Assembly: GCA_963678565.1 (NCBI GenBank)
Contig: OY782875.1
Span: 744,001 to 808,000 of the forward strand
DNA: 64,000 bases
Reading direction: 5' to 3'
Source of the DNA: SKHV01 sp963678565
GTDB taxonomy: Bacteria > Bacteroidota > Bacteroidia > Bacteroidales > Prolixibacteraceae
Numbering within the stretch: the first letter of the stretch is position 1; each line of letters begins with the position of its first letter. The position numbers and the translations under genes were made by a program. Below the pieces are notes generated by a model that was not told the origin of the DNA, searched no databases, and was given only the letters and a program-made list of their open reading frames with translations. Below are positions 9,687-18,364 of the stretch, in pieces.

Positions 9687-10904
9687 ATGACTTACAATGT
9701 TGAAGAGATAAGAAAGAATTTTCCAATTCTTACCAAAGAAGTTTACAACAAACCTTACGTGTATTTTGATAATGCAGCAACCATGCATCGTCCGATACAG
9801 GTATTGGAAAGTATGGGCCAAAACTATCGCGACTTTAATGGTAATCCTCATCGTGGTGCACATTATATGAGTAACCAAACAACGGTTGCTTTTGAAGCGG
9901 TTCGAGATAAGGTTCAAAACTTCTTGAATGTTGAAGATCGTGAGGAGATTATTTTCACAAAAGGTACCACCGAAAGCATCAATTTGGTCGCATATTCTTT
10001 TTCTGAAGCATTTATTTTTGAAGGAGATGAAATAATTATCTCCGAAATGGAACATCATGCGAATATTGTTCCTTGGCAATTGGTTTGTGAGCGCAAAAAG
10101 GCTGTTCTGAAAGTAATTCCAATTGAAGACAACGGAAGATTAAAAGTTGAAATGTTGGAGTCGATGATCAACGACCGTACTAAAATTGTTTCTGTTACCA
10201 TGGTATCAAACGTAATGGGCGTTGTGAATCCTGTGAAAGAAATTGTGGAAATTGCCCACAACAAAAATGTGCCTGTTTTAATCGATGCAGCACAAGCAGT
10301 TCCGCACATTAAAATTGATTTGCAAGATTTAAATTGCGACTTTCTTGCATTTTCAGGACATAAAATTTATGGGCCAACAGGAGTGGGTTGTTTATACGGA
10401 AAAAGAGTGTATCTGGAGAAAATGCCTCCGTTTTTGGGTGGTGGCGAAATGATCGAAGAGGTTTCGTTTGAGGGAACTACTTTCAATACAATTCCGTATA
10501 AATTCGAAGCTGGAACTCCTAACTACACCGAAGTAATTGGTTTGGGAGCAGCCATCGACTTTGTAAATGAAATTGGATTTGAAAATATTGCGAGCTACGA
10601 GCACGAATTATTAGATTATGCTTATGCGCAGCTTGAAAAAATAGAGAACATTCGATTTATCGGTAAAACGGATCATCAATCGGGCGGTATTTCTTTTTTG
10701 GTTGGGAATATTCATCCATACGATATCGGAATGTTTTTAGATAAATTAGGATTTGCTGTTCGTACCGGGCATCATTGTGCGCAACCTTTGATGAAACGAT
10801 TTGAGATTCCCGGAACAGTTCGAATTTCATTTGCATGTTACAATACCAAAGCAGAAATTGATGGTTTCATTGCTGCTTTGCAACGTACCTTAATGATGTT
10901 TTAA
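9687..10904 (+). CDS. sufS: Cysteine desulfurase SufS
   Basis: A 405-residue PLP-dependent class V aminotransferase-fold enzyme that takes sulfur from cysteine. The Schiff-base Lys is K226 in SGHKIYGPTG. The persulfide Cys is C364 in RTGHHCAQP, in the tight group II (SufS) loop rather than the long IscS loop. DNAATMHRP near the N-terminus is the cofactor region. A TAATTTTG motif lies at 9675-9682, only 4 bp from the ATG, so any separate promoter there would give a nearly leaderless mRNA. Confidence 0.95.
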   Translation: MTYNVEEIRKNFPILTKEVYNKPYVYFDNAATMHRPIQVLESMGQNYRDFNGNPHRGAHYMSNQTTVAFEAVRDKVQNFLNVEDREEIIFTKGTTESINLVAYSFSEAFIFEGDEIIISEMEHHANIVPWQLVCERKKAVLKVIPIEDNGRLKVEMLESMINDRTKIVSVTMVSNVMGVVNPVKEIVEIAHNKNVPVLIDAAQAVPHIKIDLQDLNCDFLAFSGHKIYGPTGVGCLYGKRVYLEKMPPFLGGGEMIEEVSFEGTTFNTIPYKFEAGTPNYTEVIGLGAAIDFVNEIGFENIASYEHELLDYAYAQLEKIENIRFIGKTDHQSGGISFLVGNIHPYDIGMFLDKLGFAVRTGHHCAQPLMKRFEIPGTVRISFACYNTKAEIDGFIAALQRTLMMF

Positions 10905-11026
10905 GGTCGAATTGAATTAAAAGACTTTGAGCGAGTTAACGATTCTATAAAATTGAGCTATTGTAGCATTAGTTACAAACTTCTTTATTAAAAAAGTCGC
11001 ACATTTGTAACATAAAATAATTGAAT

Positions 11027-11449
11027 ATGACAATCGAAGAAATACAACAAGATATCGTAGAAGAGTTTTCGGCCTTCGACGACTGGATGGATAAATATGC
11101 CTATTTAATTGAAATGGGAAACGAATTGGAGCCTATGGATGAACAATACAAAACTCCACAGAATATTATTAAAGGCTGTCAATCGCAGGTTTGGTTTAAC
11201 GCAGAGCAAAAAGATGGAATATTACATTATCAAGGCGAAAGCGATGCTTTAATTGTGAAAGGATTAGTTGCATTATTACTTCGCGTGGTGAATGAACAAC
11301 CAGCTGAAGAAATTGTCAATACAGAATTTCATTTTATCGAAGAAATTGGTCTCAAAGAACATTTGTCGCCAACTCGTTCTAATGGATTGTTGTCGATGGT
11401 CAAACAAATTAAGTTGTACGCTGTTGCTTACAATAAACTAAATGCTTAG
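11027..11449 (+). CDS. sufE: Sulfur acceptor SufE
   Basis: A 140-residue SufE that receives persulfide from SufS and stimulates it. With the start at the ATG at 11027 (preferred over an in-frame TTG two codons upstream), the acceptor is Cys51 in IKGCQSQVWF, the same number as in E. coli SufE. The remainder (LVALLLRVVNEQPAEEI, LSPTRSNGLLSMVKQI) is typical of the family. It lies 14 bp before the SufT-like gene. Confidence 0.94.
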   Translation: MTIEEIQQDIVEEFSAFDDWMDKYAYLIEMGNELEPMDEQYKTPQNIIKGCQSQVWFNAEQKDGILHYQGESDALIVKGLVALLLRVVNEQPAEEIVNTEFHFIEEIGLKEHLSPTRSNGLLSMVKQIKLYAVAYNKLNA

Positions 11450-11463
11450 AAAGGAGCCTCGTT

Positions 11464-11781
11464 ATGAGTGATGGAAAAACACCAATTATTGAAAATATTA
11501 TAGAAGTTCTTAAAACCGTTTACGATCCAGAAATCCCTGTGAACATTTATGATCTGGGGCTGATATATACAATTGATGTTGATGAAAAGAAAACAGCAGA
11601 TATTGTGATGACATTAACTGCACCTGGTTGTCCGGTTGCCGATATGATTATTCAGGATGTTTATGAAAAAGCGATGACCGTTGAAGGAGTTGACGAAGTA
11701 AATGTTGAATTAACCTTTGAACCAGCTTGGGATAAATCGATGATGAGTGAAGAAGCAAAATTGGAATTAGGATTCTTTTAG
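11464..11781 (+). CDS. SufT-like MIP18/DUF59 Fe-S maturation protein
   Basis: A 105-residue DUF59 (MIP18/PaaD-like) protein. Conserved blocks are DPEIPVNIYDLGLIY and MTLTAPGCPVADMI, the latter with the reactive Cys of the family. Members at the end of suf operons help deliver Fe-S clusters to target proteins. A clear AAGGAG site at 11451-11456 precedes the ATG, and a strong terminator follows, marking the end of the operon. Confidence 0.88.
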   Translation: MSDGKTPIIENIIEVLKTVYDPEIPVNIYDLGLIYTIDVDEKKTADIVMTLTAPGCPVADMIIQDVYEKAMTVEGVDEVNVELTFEPAWDKSMMSEEAKLELGFF

Positions 11782-11804
11782 AACAAAAAAAATCAATATA
11801 ATTC

Positions 11805-11837
11805 AACCTGTTCTAAAAATTTAGAGCAGGTTTTTTT
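11805..11837 (+). terminator. Terminator of the suf operon
   Basis: AACCTGTTCT and AGAGCAGGTT form a 10-bp stem (one G-U pair) with an 8-nt loop, followed by a run of seven T. Confidence 0.85.
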
Positions 11838-11914
11838 ACGTTCTTGTTTTTGTTATAGAACATTAATACTTAGATTCTAATTTCATACCTTTAAAAGAAC
11901 TAATACTGAAAGTT

Positions 11915-12496
11915 ATGGAATCAAAACCGGCTTCATTTATTAAATTATTTCTGAAAAAATTATTTGATCGCAAGAGTCAGCTTTTCCTATTTATCATTTG
12001 GGGAACACTATTTTTTCTAAGTCGAATAATTGATTATTTAAAGGTCGAAATTCTACTTAGCTATGGATTCCTGAATTTCCTTAAGTATTTTGAATATTTT
12101 TTACTCCTTGTTGGTATTGTATTAACAATTTGGTATTTCTATAAAAATCGACGATTGCTTTTAGAACGAGACCGTATTATTGCCCGCTATGTTTGGTTTT
12201 CAGTGTTGGTGATTAATAATATTATTTTGATGGTTGTTAAAGTTCATTATCAGGAAATTGATTTTACAATCATGCATTTAATTCAAATGAGTTTAATAGG
12301 ACTCGCATTAGTAATTGTAGGCACTGTGATGAACGAGAATTATATTCGTATCGGTGGAGTTGCTTACTGGCTTGCTTTGTTTATTGCAATGGATCTACCA
12401 CTTCACGAGCAGTTTTTATTCGAAGCAATTGCCCTTGCAATTGGTGTTATTCTTCCGATAAAATTAATTGTACTTCGCGTAATCCGAAAGAATTAA
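11915..12496 (+). CDS. Multi-pass membrane protein of unknown function
   Basis: A 193-residue protein I do not recognise. It is mostly hydrophobic with about five predicted membrane helices (for example LFLFIIWGTLFFLSRII, FLLLVGIVLTIWYFY, WFSVLVINNIILMVV) and short charged connectors such as KNRRLLLERDRIIARY. The N-terminus is basic and cytoplasmic in style. It stands alone between the suf terminator and queG (33 bp away) and may share a transcript with queG, but nothing ties it to queuosine synthesis. Confidence 0.6.
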   Translation: MESKPASFIKLFLKKLFDRKSQLFLFIIWGTLFFLSRIIDYLKVEILLSYGFLNFLKYFEYFLLLVGIVLTIWYFYKNRRLLLERDRIIARYVWFSVLVINNIILMVVKVHYQEIDFTIMHLIQMSLIGLALVIVGTVMNENYIRIGGVAYWLALFIAMDLPLHEQFLFEAIALAIGVILPIKLIVLRVIRKN

Positions 12497-12529
12497 CTAT
12501 TTTCAATTTTAATTGATAGATTGAAGTGA

Positions 12530-13471
12530 ATGGCCCATCGTCAAAAGAGAGCAGAAAAAATTAAACAAAAGGCACTTGAGCTGGGCTTTAATGCTATTGG
12601 AATTGCCAAAGCACGTAGATTGGAAGAACAGCGAGAGGGATTGAAAAGCTTTCTTGAGAAGAACTATCAGGGTAGAATGGGCTACTTGGCCAATCATTTT
12701 GAAAAGCGACTAGATCCTAGATTAATGGTTGATGGTGCAAAGTCGATAATCGTTGTTCTATTAAATTATTTTCCTCATCACTTGCAGGCAGGAATAAAAC
12801 TTCCAGTTATTTCAAAATATGCCTATGGGAAGGATTATCATTTGGTAATAAAAGATAAATTAAAAGCATTGTATGCTTTTATAAATGATGAAATTGCTCC
12901 GGTAAGCGGTCGGTTTTTTACTGATTCGGCTCCTGTTTTAGAACGTTATTGGGCGGTTGAAGCCGGATTGGGTTGGATTGGTAAAAATGGTTTATTACTC
13001 AATAAAGAATTGGGATCTTACTTTTTTATTGGTGAATTAATTCTTGATTTAGAGCTTGAATACGATCAACCTTATGAAAAAGAATACTGTGGAAGTTGCA
13101 ATCAATGTTTAAGTGCTTGTCCAACTCAAGCTTTTGAAAAACCATATATTCTGAACGCCTCGAAATGTATTTCATATTTAACCATCGAGTTGAAAGATAC
13201 CATTCCCGAACAGTTTCATTCCAAGTTAATGCGTCGGGTTTATGGCTGCGATATTTGTCAGGATGTATGCCCTTGGAATCAGCAACCGCAAAAACATCAA
13301 ATTGCTGTGTTTGATCCTCAAGCGGATTTGCTTGCATTTAATTCTGATCGCTGGCAGAACCTCACGAAAGAAGAGTTTAACCGAATTTTCAAAGATTCAG
13401 CAGTTCATCGAGCTGGTTATAAAAAACTAAAAGAAAATATACGAATTGCCTTAGATGCTAATAAACAATAA
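12530..13471 (+). CDS. queG: Epoxyqueuosine reductase
   Basis: A 313-residue cobalamin- and Fe-S-dependent enzyme that performs the last step of queuosine synthesis on tRNA. Two 4Fe-4S clusters are shown by CGSCNQCLSACPTQAF and the later CDICQDVCPW motif. The segment DSAPVLERYWAVEAGLGWIGKN is the conserved cobalamin/active-site region. It is shorter than enzymes with a C-terminal HEAT domain, which is normal for many bacteria. Tgt, another enzyme of the pathway, is encoded at 25.4-26.5 kb. Confidence 0.93.
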   Translation: MAHRQKRAEKIKQKALELGFNAIGIAKARRLEEQREGLKSFLEKNYQGRMGYLANHFEKRLDPRLMVDGAKSIIVVLLNYFPHHLQAGIKLPVISKYAYGKDYHLVIKDKLKALYAFINDEIAPVSGRFFTDSAPVLERYWAVEAGLGWIGKNGLLLNKELGSYFFIGELILDLELEYDQPYEKEYCGSCNQCLSACPTQAFEKPYILNASKCISYLTIELKDTIPEQFHSKLMRRVYGCDICQDVCPWNQQPQKHQIAVFDPQADLLAFNSDRWQNLTKEEFNRIFKDSAVHRAGYKKLKENIRIALDANKQ

Positions 13472-13473
13472 CC

Positions 13474-14751
13474 TTAGTTTTTTAATGCTAAATCGTTAAT
13501 GATTTCGTAGGGAATTGAATCAAGCAATATTCGCATTGAATCACTAAAAGCTTCGAAACTTGGTCTGTTGACCTCGGTAATTGGTTCTACCGGTGGTGCA
13601 TCTACTTTTAATGGATCAACCGGAGTCCCATTTTTATAGATTCTGAAATCAAGATGCGGTCCGGTTGCTAGTCCGGTCATACCAACATTCCCAATGTGCT
13701 GACCTTGTTTTACACGAACTCCTTCGCGGATTCCTTTTCCGTATGCGCTTAAATGCATGTATTGCGACTTGTAAACTGAATTATGCTTGATGGTGAGGTA
13801 ATATCCTCCACCGTTTTTCTGATAAGCTTTTTTGGTAATTACTCCATCACCAATTGAGTATACTGGTGTTCCTGTTGCTGCAGCATAATCAACTCCTAAG
13901 TGTGGTCGGCGATATTTTAAAACCGGATGCATTCTACTTTTTGAGTAGCGAGAACTGATTCTCGAAAAATTTAATGGGGCTTTTAAAAATGCTTTGCGCA
14001 AGCTGTTTCCATTGGTGTCGAAAAATCCTTCTTGTTCATTTTTCTGAAAGTAAAAAGCATACAAAGGAGTTCCCATATGTTCAAAATAAGCAGCTTTGAT
14101 AGCACCAATGCCTACATATTCTCCTTCTACAAATTGCTCGTCGAAAATGACCTTAAATCGATCGCCACTTTGGATGCCAAAGAAGTCGATGGTCCAGGCA
14201 AAAATATCTGAAAGCTCAACTGCTAAAACCGGACTTACACCACTTTCAATCATCGAATTCCAAAGTGATGTGGTGATTACGCCGGCAACTTTCTTTTCAA
14301 TGTTTTCGATATCTTTTTCGCCTCGGGTAATATTTTCAGGATTATTTAAATCAAAAACAATATAATCAATTGCCGATTCTTCGTAAACCATATAATCGGG
14401 TTCAGGAAAGGTGTCTTTTTGGATTAAATAATAAGCGTTTCCTGATTTTATTTTTCGAACATCGAAAATACTTTTCGCATTTAATGCTAAATTGTGAACT
14501 GTTAAAGCTGAAATATTTTTTTTCCTTAAAATGTCCGATAAACTTTGATTGCGTTTTACTTTACACGTATCGATCGTAATCGAATCTTTGTTCATTCCCC
14601 AAACAAAAATCGGTTCGGGAATTATTTCTGGAATTGTATCTAAAGCAACAAACTCTTGAGGATCAGAATTTACATGGCTTTTTCGGATAAATAAAACTGC
14701 TATAATTGCGATCAATAATATGCTAATTATAGGGAAAATATATTTTTTCAT
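13474..14751 (-). CDS. M23-family (LytM-like) cell-wall peptidase
   Basis: A 425-residue membrane-anchored protein: an N-terminal signal anchor (FPIISILLIAIIAVLFI), a LysM/OapA-like middle (RNQSLSDILRKKNIS), then the M23 domain from about residue 270. The first zinc pair is in RRPHLGVDYA (His and Asp), and a further His is in YMHLSAYG. The last motif reads GPHLDFRI, so the second His of the usual HxH is Asp. It probably trims peptidoglycan crosslinks in the periplasm. It converges on queG with only 2 bp between stops. Confidence 0.85.
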   Translation of the reverse strand: MKKYIFPIISILLIAIIAVLFIRKSHVNSDPQEFVALDTIPEIIPEPIFVWGMNKDSITIDTCKVKRNQSLSDILRKKNISALTVHNLALNAKSIFDVRKIKSGNAYYLIQKDTFPEPDYMVYEESAIDYIVFDLNNPENITRGEKDIENIEKKVAGVITTSLWNSMIESGVSPVLAVELSDIFAWTIDFFGIQSGDRFKVIFDEQFVEGEYVGIGAIKAAYFEHMGTPLYAFYFQKNEQEGFFDTNGNSLRKAFLKAPLNFSRISSRYSKSRMHPVLKYRRPHLGVDYAAATGTPVYSIGDGVITKKAYQKNGGGYYLTIKHNSVYKSQYMHLSAYGKGIREGVRVKQGQHIGNVGMTGLATGPHLDFRIYKNGTPVDPLKVDAPPVEPITEVNRPSFEAFSDSMRILLDSIPYEIINDLALKN

Positions 14752-14926
14752 CTTGAATGTCTCGTAAAATGCGTTGCAAAGTTGTAATAAGCTTTCTCAA
14801 TCGCAAAAATATTTAATAAAAATTGTAATTGGAGAGTTAAAATTACCTTGATAACGAAAGATTTAAATCAATATTGAATTTATTTGAATCTTTTTGATCA
14901 TTAAATCATTACTTTTTAAAAATTTC

Positions 14927-14934
14927 TACCTTTG
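14927..14934 (+). promoter_or_regulatory. -7 promoter element of clpP
   Basis: TACCTTTG matches TAnnTTTG, 71 bp upstream of the clpP ATG, in the 253-bp region shared with the divergent M23 peptidase gene. Confidence 0.45.
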
Positions 14935-15004
14935 TAAATCATTTTCCGAAGAAGATTGTTCAAATTTGAAGAGCAAGATTAAAAACTTCTTAAATTGTTA
15001 AAAT

Positions 15005-15685
15005 ATGGATCAAAGAAAGGAATTTCAAAAATACGCTACAGGTCACTTAGGTTTGAATAGCACATCAGTAGATAAATTTATTTCGTCGGCATACGGCAGT
15101 TACATCTCTCCAACAATTATTGAAGAGCGTCAGTTGAATATTGCCAGCATGGATGTTTTCTCGCGATTAATGATGGATCGTATTATTTTCCTTGGTGTAC
15201 CAATTGATGATTACGTAGCTAATATTATTCAGGCTCAATTGTTGTTTTTAGATTCAACCGATCCGGGTAAAGACATTCAAATTTACTTTAATACTCCTGG
15301 AGGTTCGGTGCATGCTGGTTTGGGAATTTACGATACAATGCAATTTATTTCCTCTGATGTAGCTACGATTTGTACTGGAATGGCTGCATCGATGGGTGCT
15401 GTGTTGTTAACTGCCGGAGCGACAGGTAAGCGATCTGCATTAACGCATTCTAGAGTGATGATTCACCAACCACTTGGTGGAGCACAAGGGCAAGCATCGG
15501 ATATTGAAATTACAGCCCGTGAAATTATGAAGTTGAAAAAGGAATTATACGAGATTATTGCAAAACACTCGGGTAATACCTTTAAGAAAGTTGAAAAAGA
15601 TTCGGATAGAGATTACTGGATGACTGCTGAAGAAGCTGTTAAATATGGTATGATCGATCAGGTTTTAACTCGAACTAAAAAATAA
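15005..15685 (+). CDS. clpP: ATP-dependent Clp protease proteolytic subunit
   Basis: A 226-residue serine protease that forms the ClpP tetradecamer. The catalytic triad is Ser129 (GMAASMGA), His154 (VMIHQPLGG) and Asp203 (DRDYWM). The N-terminal extension of about 30 residues before the ClpP core is a propeptide-like tail. It is followed 9 bp later by clpX, its unfoldase partner. Confidence 0.96.
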   Translation: MDQRKEFQKYATGHLGLNSTSVDKFISSAYGSYISPTIIEERQLNIASMDVFSRLMMDRIIFLGVPIDDYVANIIQAQLLFLDSTDPGKDIQIYFNTPGGSVHAGLGIYDTMQFISSDVATICTGMAASMGAVLLTAGATGKRSALTHSRVMIHQPLGGAQGQASDIEITAREIMKLKKELYEIIAKHSGNTFKKVEKDSDRDYWMTAEEAVKYGMIDQVLTRTKK

Positions 15686-15694
15686 GAAAAGTCG

Positions 15695-16924
15695 ATGAGT
15701 GATAAACAAATGGATAGGTGTTCATTTTGTGGACGAAAAAAAGATGAAGTAGAACTTTTAATCGCAGGCATGGAAGCCCATATTTGTGATCGTTGTATTG
15801 AGCAGGCCTATTCAATTATTGAAGAAGAATTTAAAAGCAAAGATAGCTTTAATCTTGAAGAGGTAACTTTGATGAAACCTGTTGAGATTAAAAGTCGTCT
15901 TGACGAATATGTGATTGGTCAGGATCACGCCAAGAAAATTTTATCAGTAGCGGTATACAACCATTACAAACGTTTGGCTCAGAAGGTGGAAGAAGATGAA
16001 ACCGAAATTGAAAAGTCAAACATCATTTTAGTTGGCCCAACCGGAACCGGTAAAACATTATTGGCAAAAACAATTGCAAAAATGCTTCATGTGCCTTTTA
16101 CCATTGTTGACGCTACCGTATTAACCGAAGCCGGTTATGTTGGTGAGGACATTGAAAGCTTATTAACTCGTTTGTTACAAGCTGCCGATTACAATGTGGA
16201 AGCTGCCGAGCGAGGAATCGTTTTTGTGGATGAGATTGACAAAATTGCCCGTAAAGGCGATAATCCTTCGATTACACGCGATGTGTCGGGAGAAGGTGTG
16301 CAGCAAGGTTTGTTGAAACTATTGGAAGGTGCAGTAGTAAATGTTCCGCCACAAGGAGGAAGAAAGCATCCTGAGCAAAAAATGATTCCGGTAAACACCA
16401 AGAATATTTTATTCATTGTAGGTGGTGCTTTCGATGGTGTCGAGCGTAAAATAGCACAACGAATGAATACAAAAGTAGTTGGGTATAGTGCTATTGAAGG
16501 AAGCGAACATGTCGATCGCAAAAACTTAATGCAATACATCGCACCGATGGATTTAAAATCGTTTGGTTTAATTCCTGAAATTATTGGTCGATTGCCAATG
16601 CTCACTTATCTTGATCAGTTAGACAAAGAGGCCTTGCGCAAAATTTTAACAGAACCCAAAAATGCAATTATTAAACAATACACTAAGTTGTTCGATTTAG
16701 ATGGTATTGAATTAACTTTCGACGACAAAGCATTAGATTATATTGTTAGCGTGGCGGTTGAATTTAAACTGGGAGCACGTGGTTTACGTTCGATTTGCGA
16801 AACCATTATGGTCGACGCGATGTTTGAGATGCCTTCGAAAGACCAAAATATATTGATAATTACTGAAGATTATGCTCGTAAAAAAGTAGATCGCTCAGGA
16901 ATGCAATTATTGAAAGCTAGTTAA
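15695..16924 (+). CDS. clpX: Clp protease ATP-binding subunit ClpX
   Basis: A 409-residue AAA+ unfoldase that feeds substrates to ClpP. The N-terminal zinc-binding domain has CSFCGRKK and ICDRCI. Walker A is GPTGTGKT (about residue 112), Walker B is VFVDEIDKI, and sensor 2 is GARGLRSI. The pore loop GYVGED is present. The order clpP-clpX with a shared strong terminator is canonical. Confidence 0.97.
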   Translation: MSDKQMDRCSFCGRKKDEVELLIAGMEAHICDRCIEQAYSIIEEEFKSKDSFNLEEVTLMKPVEIKSRLDEYVIGQDHAKKILSVAVYNHYKRLAQKVEEDETEIEKSNIILVGPTGTGKTLLAKTIAKMLHVPFTIVDATVLTEAGYVGEDIESLLTRLLQAADYNVEAAERGIVFVDEIDKIARKGDNPSITRDVSGEGVQQGLLKLLEGAVVNVPPQGGRKHPEQKMIPVNTKNILFIVGGAFDGVERKIAQRMNTKVVGYSAIEGSEHVDRKNLMQYIAPMDLKSFGLIPEIIGRLPMLTYLDQLDKEALRKILTEPKNAIIKQYTKLFDLDGIELTFDDKALDYIVSVAVEFKLGARGLRSICETIMVDAMFEMPSKDQNILIITEDYARKKVDRSGMQLLKAS

Positions 16925-16927
16925 GCA

Positions 16928-16989
16928 AAAATAAATGTATAAAAAAAGAGGCAACCTTAGGGCTGCCTCTTTTTTTATACATTTATTTT
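16928..16989. terminator. Long bidirectional terminator between clpX and a convergent gene
   Basis: A perfect 26-bp inverted repeat (16928-16953 with 16964-16989) around a 10-nt loop. The core GAGGCA/TGCCTC is flanked by seven A on the left and seven T on the right, and the pairing continues through ATGTAT/ATACAT. It ends 1 bp before the stop codon of the phosphatase gene on the other strand, so it can serve both transcripts. Confidence 0.9.
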
Positions 16990-16990
16990 A

Positions 16991-18364
16991 CTATTTGAAA
17001 AATTCTTGATATTTCTCAAGTTGTTCTTGGTCGTACTTTTGTACAGCTCGTTCTGGGATATTGGTAAGGTCTCCTTTGTCGTTAAATTGAGGATCGATAA
17101 CGATTGTATTTTTCCCATTTCTGTTTTTCTCAATCCTAAAATTATCATATAATTCTCCAGTAACGGTATAGGTTTCAAAACTTATTTTGTTTCCATCTAC
17201 AGATATATTTTGATAAAGTTGAGTGTTAGAGGCCATTCGGTCGCTCCAAAATGAAGTGTTTAAACCATACATTTTTGGTCCGGCAACAGAAACCACATAC
17301 ATGGGATAATTGGTACTTTCGGTCATTTTATTCTCCAAGTTTTGTCCTCTGCAATAACTATGATCGTGTCCCTGAAGCACCAAATCAACTCCATATTTTT
17401 CCAGTACCGGTTGAATTTTTGTTCTGTAATTTTCGTTGTTTCTACCCATTGAACAAGAATAAACCGGGAAATGAGTAAATACAATCGTCCATTTATTTGG
17501 ATTCGATTGCAATGTTTCTTCCAGCCAATTTAAAATTAAATCGCTTGTTTCTTCGGTATAACCCATTGCCGGAGAATCGACTGAAATAAATCGTACTCCC
17601 TGATAATCTAAATAATAAACGCGGTTGTCTAAATTAGGTGATGGACCATTGTTGGGCATTGTATAAATCTGATTCCAGTGGTTAGAAAACGTTCTTACGC
17701 TATCTGTTTTATTATACTCGTGGTTGCCGGGAGTTGGAATGCTCGGCATCATTCCAAAAATCCATCCTCCGGCATAAAAGAATTCGCGCCAATATTCCTC
17801 CGTACTTCTACTAACCAAATCGCCTGCAAATAGCATAAAATCTACATCAGGGAAATTGCTGTATGCCTGACGCAAAATTCTTGAACCTTTTGATTTAATA
17901 TCGTTCTGAACATCGCCAAAATATAAAAATGAGAAGGGTTCAATTTTGTTCGACGAAGTTGTAAATTGAAACCATTCGCTCCATTGCGTTCCATTTCCAA
18001 CACGATAAGCATATTTTGAGTTTGCTTGTAAGTTTTCAAAAATAACCTTGTGTCCCATGGCCTTATTATCGCCGATTTCCCATGCTTTGTAGCTGCCTGA
18101 AATTTGTTTTGCCGAATCTTCGAGCGCAGGCGACGGAGTGAGCGGTATTATTTGTCCAATGCTATTTGTATCGCTATAAACTGTTCTCCACGAAATTGCT
18201 CTTGTAGAGGCCGGATCGCTTGGAATCGACATCATAATTCTATCGGGAGAGCTTGTTGGTTCGAAATTTAGAAAACTGTTATCTACAATTATTTTTTCTT
18301 CTTTGTGGCAAGATGCTAGCAGAAGAAACCCTGCTAGCAAACTCATTGTAATAATATTTTTCAT
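16991..18364 (-). CDS. Purple-acid-phosphatase-like metallophosphoesterase, lipoprotein
   Basis: A 457-residue lipoprotein (lipobox LLASC, Cys19). A fibronectin-like purple-acid-phosphatase N-domain (about 35-135) precedes a calcineurin-like catalytic domain with all five metal blocks: GDVQ (150), GDLV (181), GNHE (213), THFP (His298) and GHDH (332). It hydrolyses phosphate esters outside the inner membrane; the substrate is unknown. Its start overlaps the stop of the TonB-dependent receptor by 4 bp, so the two are translationally coupled and probably release and import the same compound. Confidence 0.88.
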   Translation of the reverse strand: MKNIITMSLLAGFLLLASCHKEEKIIVDNSFLNFEPTSSPDRIMMSIPSDPASTRAISWRTVYSDTNSIGQIIPLTPSPALEDSAKQISGSYKAWEIGDNKAMGHKVIFENLQANSKYAYRVGNGTQWSEWFQFTTSSNKIEPFSFLYFGDVQNDIKSKGSRILRQAYSNFPDVDFMLFAGDLVSRSTEEYWREFFYAGGWIFGMMPSIPTPGNHEYNKTDSVRTFSNHWNQIYTMPNNGPSPNLDNRVYYLDYQGVRFISVDSPAMGYTEETSDLILNWLEETLQSNPNKWTIVFTHFPVYSCSMGRNNENYRTKIQPVLEKYGVDLVLQGHDHSYCRGQNLENKMTESTNYPMYVVSVAGPKMYGLNTSFWSDRMASNTQLYQNISVDGNKISFETYTVTGELYDNFRIEKNRNGKNTIVIDPQFNDKGDLTNIPERAVQKYDQEQLEKYQEFFK

